Below are positions 6,808 to 7,887 of a stretch of DNA of 7,887 bases, piece by piece; within the stretch, counting starts at the first letter, position 1; each line of letters starts with the position of its first letter. Source of the stretch: Eubacterium sp. (GTDB lineage: Bacteria; Bacillota; Clostridia; Lachnospirales; Lachnospiraceae); NCBI GenBank assembly GCA_024681495.1, contig JAILAS010000165.1, positions 1 to 7,887 on the forward strand, read 5' to 3'. A program made the translations under genes and the position numbers. The notes beneath the pieces were generated by a model. It did not search any database. It worked only from the letters and a program-made list of their open reading frames with translations, and was not told the DNA's origin.

Positions 6808-6903
6808 CGTGGACGTAGCAGTAGCACCGCGCTAAGGCGCAATTCGGTTACTGGGACGTATTTGCGGAATTAAAATGGATTATCAGCAATAGGAGAGAGT
6901 TAG
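6808..6903 (+). promoter_or_regulatory. Intergenic gap with possible regulatory elements before the MFS gene
   Basis: This is the only sizeable gap between genes. It holds GTAGC three times around the MATE stop (6804, 6815, 6821), the last two as a tandem GTAGCA hexamer. GGACGTA occurs twice (6811-6817 and 6854-6860). A weak 4-bp hairpin is formed by GCGC arms around TAAG (6829-6840), with no T-run, so it is not a convincing terminator. TAAAAT at 6871-6876 resembles a -10 box but has no good -35 at the right distance. The MFS ribosome site AGGAG is at 6891-6895. A separate promoter and operator for the exporter is plausible but unproven. Confidence 0.35.
6891..6895 (+). promoter_or_regulatory. 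Shine-Dalgarno site for the MFS gene
   Basis: AGGAG lies 8 bases before the ATG at 6904 and fixes that start. The in-frame region upstream is closed by nearby stops. Confidence 0.7.
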
Positions 6904-7887
6904 ATGAGTAAATCGACTAAAGGGCTAAGCCCGTGGATAACGGTAGGGATTCTGGTGTTTTCCGCCATGATTTCCACCTTCAACGAGACCATATTGAACG
7001 TCGGATTTCTGGCGATTTCGGAGGAGTTTTCCATAACGGTTAACACCGCACAGTGGCTGGTTACAGGATACATGCTCGTCACGAGTGTAATGGTTCCCAT
7101 TTCCGCGTTTCTATATACCAAATACAATACCAGAACGCTCTTTATTTTCGCCATGAGCGTCCTTCTCATAACCGATATCGGCTGCTTTTTCGCCGTGAAC
7201 TTCCCCATGCTTTTCGCCATGAGGCTCGTTCAGGCGGTGGGCAACGGCCTTATCATCCCCATCATGATGAATACCGCGCTCATCGTGGCTCCGAGGGATA
7301 AGATCGGGACCGCCATGGCGCTGTGCGCCAGCGGAGTGACCGTTGGTCCCGGATTCGGGCCGGTGGTAAGCGGCGTGCTCATGGACTTCTTTAACTGGAG
7401 GGCCATTTTCGTCCTCATGGCAGTGCTCATCGCGGCGGCGCTCGTCCTGGGCTTGGCATTTGTGGGCAATTACTCACAGGAGAAGAAGACGAAGATAAAC
7501 GTGCCGTCGGTGGTTCTTTGCACGGTCGGGCTTTCGCTCTTCCTGTACGGAATTAACAGCCTGACGTCCTCGACCGCCAGCTCGCTGTGCTTTATTGCGG
7601 TGGGAGTGATTGTGCTTGGAATCTTCGTATTCCTCCAGGGCAGGGTGGAAAACCCTATGCTGGACTTCACCCCGCTTAAGTTAAAGTACTTCCGCAGAAA
7701 CACTTACATTGTATCGTTTTCCATGTTCCTGAACTTCATGCTCAGCACGCTCACTCCCTCGTACCTGCAGGGGGCATTTGGCGTGGGCACCATGCTCAGC
7801 GCGCTACTTCTGCTTCCCGGAGTGCTTTCTAACGCCGTTATTACGGCGATAAGCGGAAGAATCCTCGACAAGCACGGGACCAGGGTG
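6904..7887 (+). CDS. DHA2-type MFS drug:H+ antiporter (3' truncated by window)
   Basis: The frame is open to the right edge of the window (328 codons, no stop). It is therefore the N-terminal part of a major facilitator exporter, probably a 14-helix EmrB/QacA/LmrB-like protein of about 450-500 residues. These proteins expel drugs or other amphipathic compounds using the proton gradient. Visible marks are NETILNVGFLAISEEF in helix 1 (the DxTIVNVALP-type motif), AQWLVTGYMLVTS (49-61), the loop SAFLYTKYNTRTLF (67-80) in place of a canonical motif A, as in LmrB-like members, RLVQAVGNG (107-115, motif B), the antiporter motif C GVTVGPGFGPVVSG (144-157), and FFNWRAIF (162-169). A second motif-A-like LDKHGTRV is at the truncated end. 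It lies 96 bases after the MATE gene and may be read with it or from its own promoter. The substrate cannot be inferred. Confidence 0.9.
   Translation, partial: MSKSTKGLSPWITVGILVFSAMISTFNETILNVGFLAISEEFSITVNTAQWLVTGYMLVTSVMVPISAFLYTKYNTRTLFIFAMSVLLITDIGCFFAVNFPMLFAMRLVQAVGNGLIIPIMMNTALIVAPRDKIGTAMALCASGVTVGPGFGPVVSGVLMDFFNWRAIFVLMAVLIAAALVLGLAFVGNYSQEKKTKINVPSVVLCTVGLSLFLYGINSLTSSTASSLCFIAVGVIVLGIFVFLQGRVENPMLDFTPLKLKYFRRNTYIVSFSMFLNFMLSTLTPSYLQGAFGVGTMLSALLLLPGVLSNAVITAISGRILDKHGTRV

Noticed and set aside
6829..6840. Intrinsic terminator after the MATE gene
   Set aside because: The stem is only four base pairs (GCGC/GCGC) and no T-run follows.
1..7887. CRISPR array, tRNA or rRNA gene, insertion sequence, phage or toxin-antitoxin module
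   Set aside because: Coding genes fill almost the whole window. No spaced repeats, cloverleaf-like sequence, transposase or terminal inverted repeats were seen.

Overview
This window looks like core chromosome of a GC-rich member of the Clostridia (Bacillota). The main reason is the run cysS - mrnC (Mini-III ribonuclease) - sigH, a hallmark gene order of Firmicutes, with ispF just upstream as in the Bacillus ispDF-gltX-cysES-mrnC-rlmB-sigH region. Third codon positions are mostly G or C and arginine is very often AGG. By eye this would suit a GC-rich anaerobic gut or oral clostridium (for example an Anaerovoracaceae relative), but that placement is a guess.

Layout, all on the + strand: ftsY (5' end cut off by the window), ispF, glpK, cysS, mrnC, sigH, a MATE-family exporter, then after a 96-base gap a DHA2-type MFS exporter cut off by the right edge. 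From ftsY to the MATE gene the junctions are 3, 7 and 18 bases, overlaps of 16 and 11 bases, then 8 bases. No terminator or convincing promoter is visible between them, so they read as one long operon. The only intergenic space of any size is 6808-6903, before the MFS gene.

Together the operon covers membrane-protein targeting (FtsY), isoprenoid precursor synthesis (IspF), glycerol phosphorylation (GlpK), cysteinyl-tRNA charging (CysS), 23S rRNA maturation (Mini-III) and a stationary-phase/developmental sigma factor (SigH). Two multidrug-type exporters lie at the downstream end. Compared with the textbook order, glpK sits where gltX and cysE are expected, ispD is absent next to ispF, and rlmB and yacP are missing between mrnC and sigH.

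I found no RNA genes, CRISPR arrays, insertion sequences, phage genes or undescribed system. The findings are modest: unusual gene order, a GlpK without the HPr-phosphorylated histidine, an exporter read directly behind sigH, and small repeats and a mini-ORF in the one intergenic gap.
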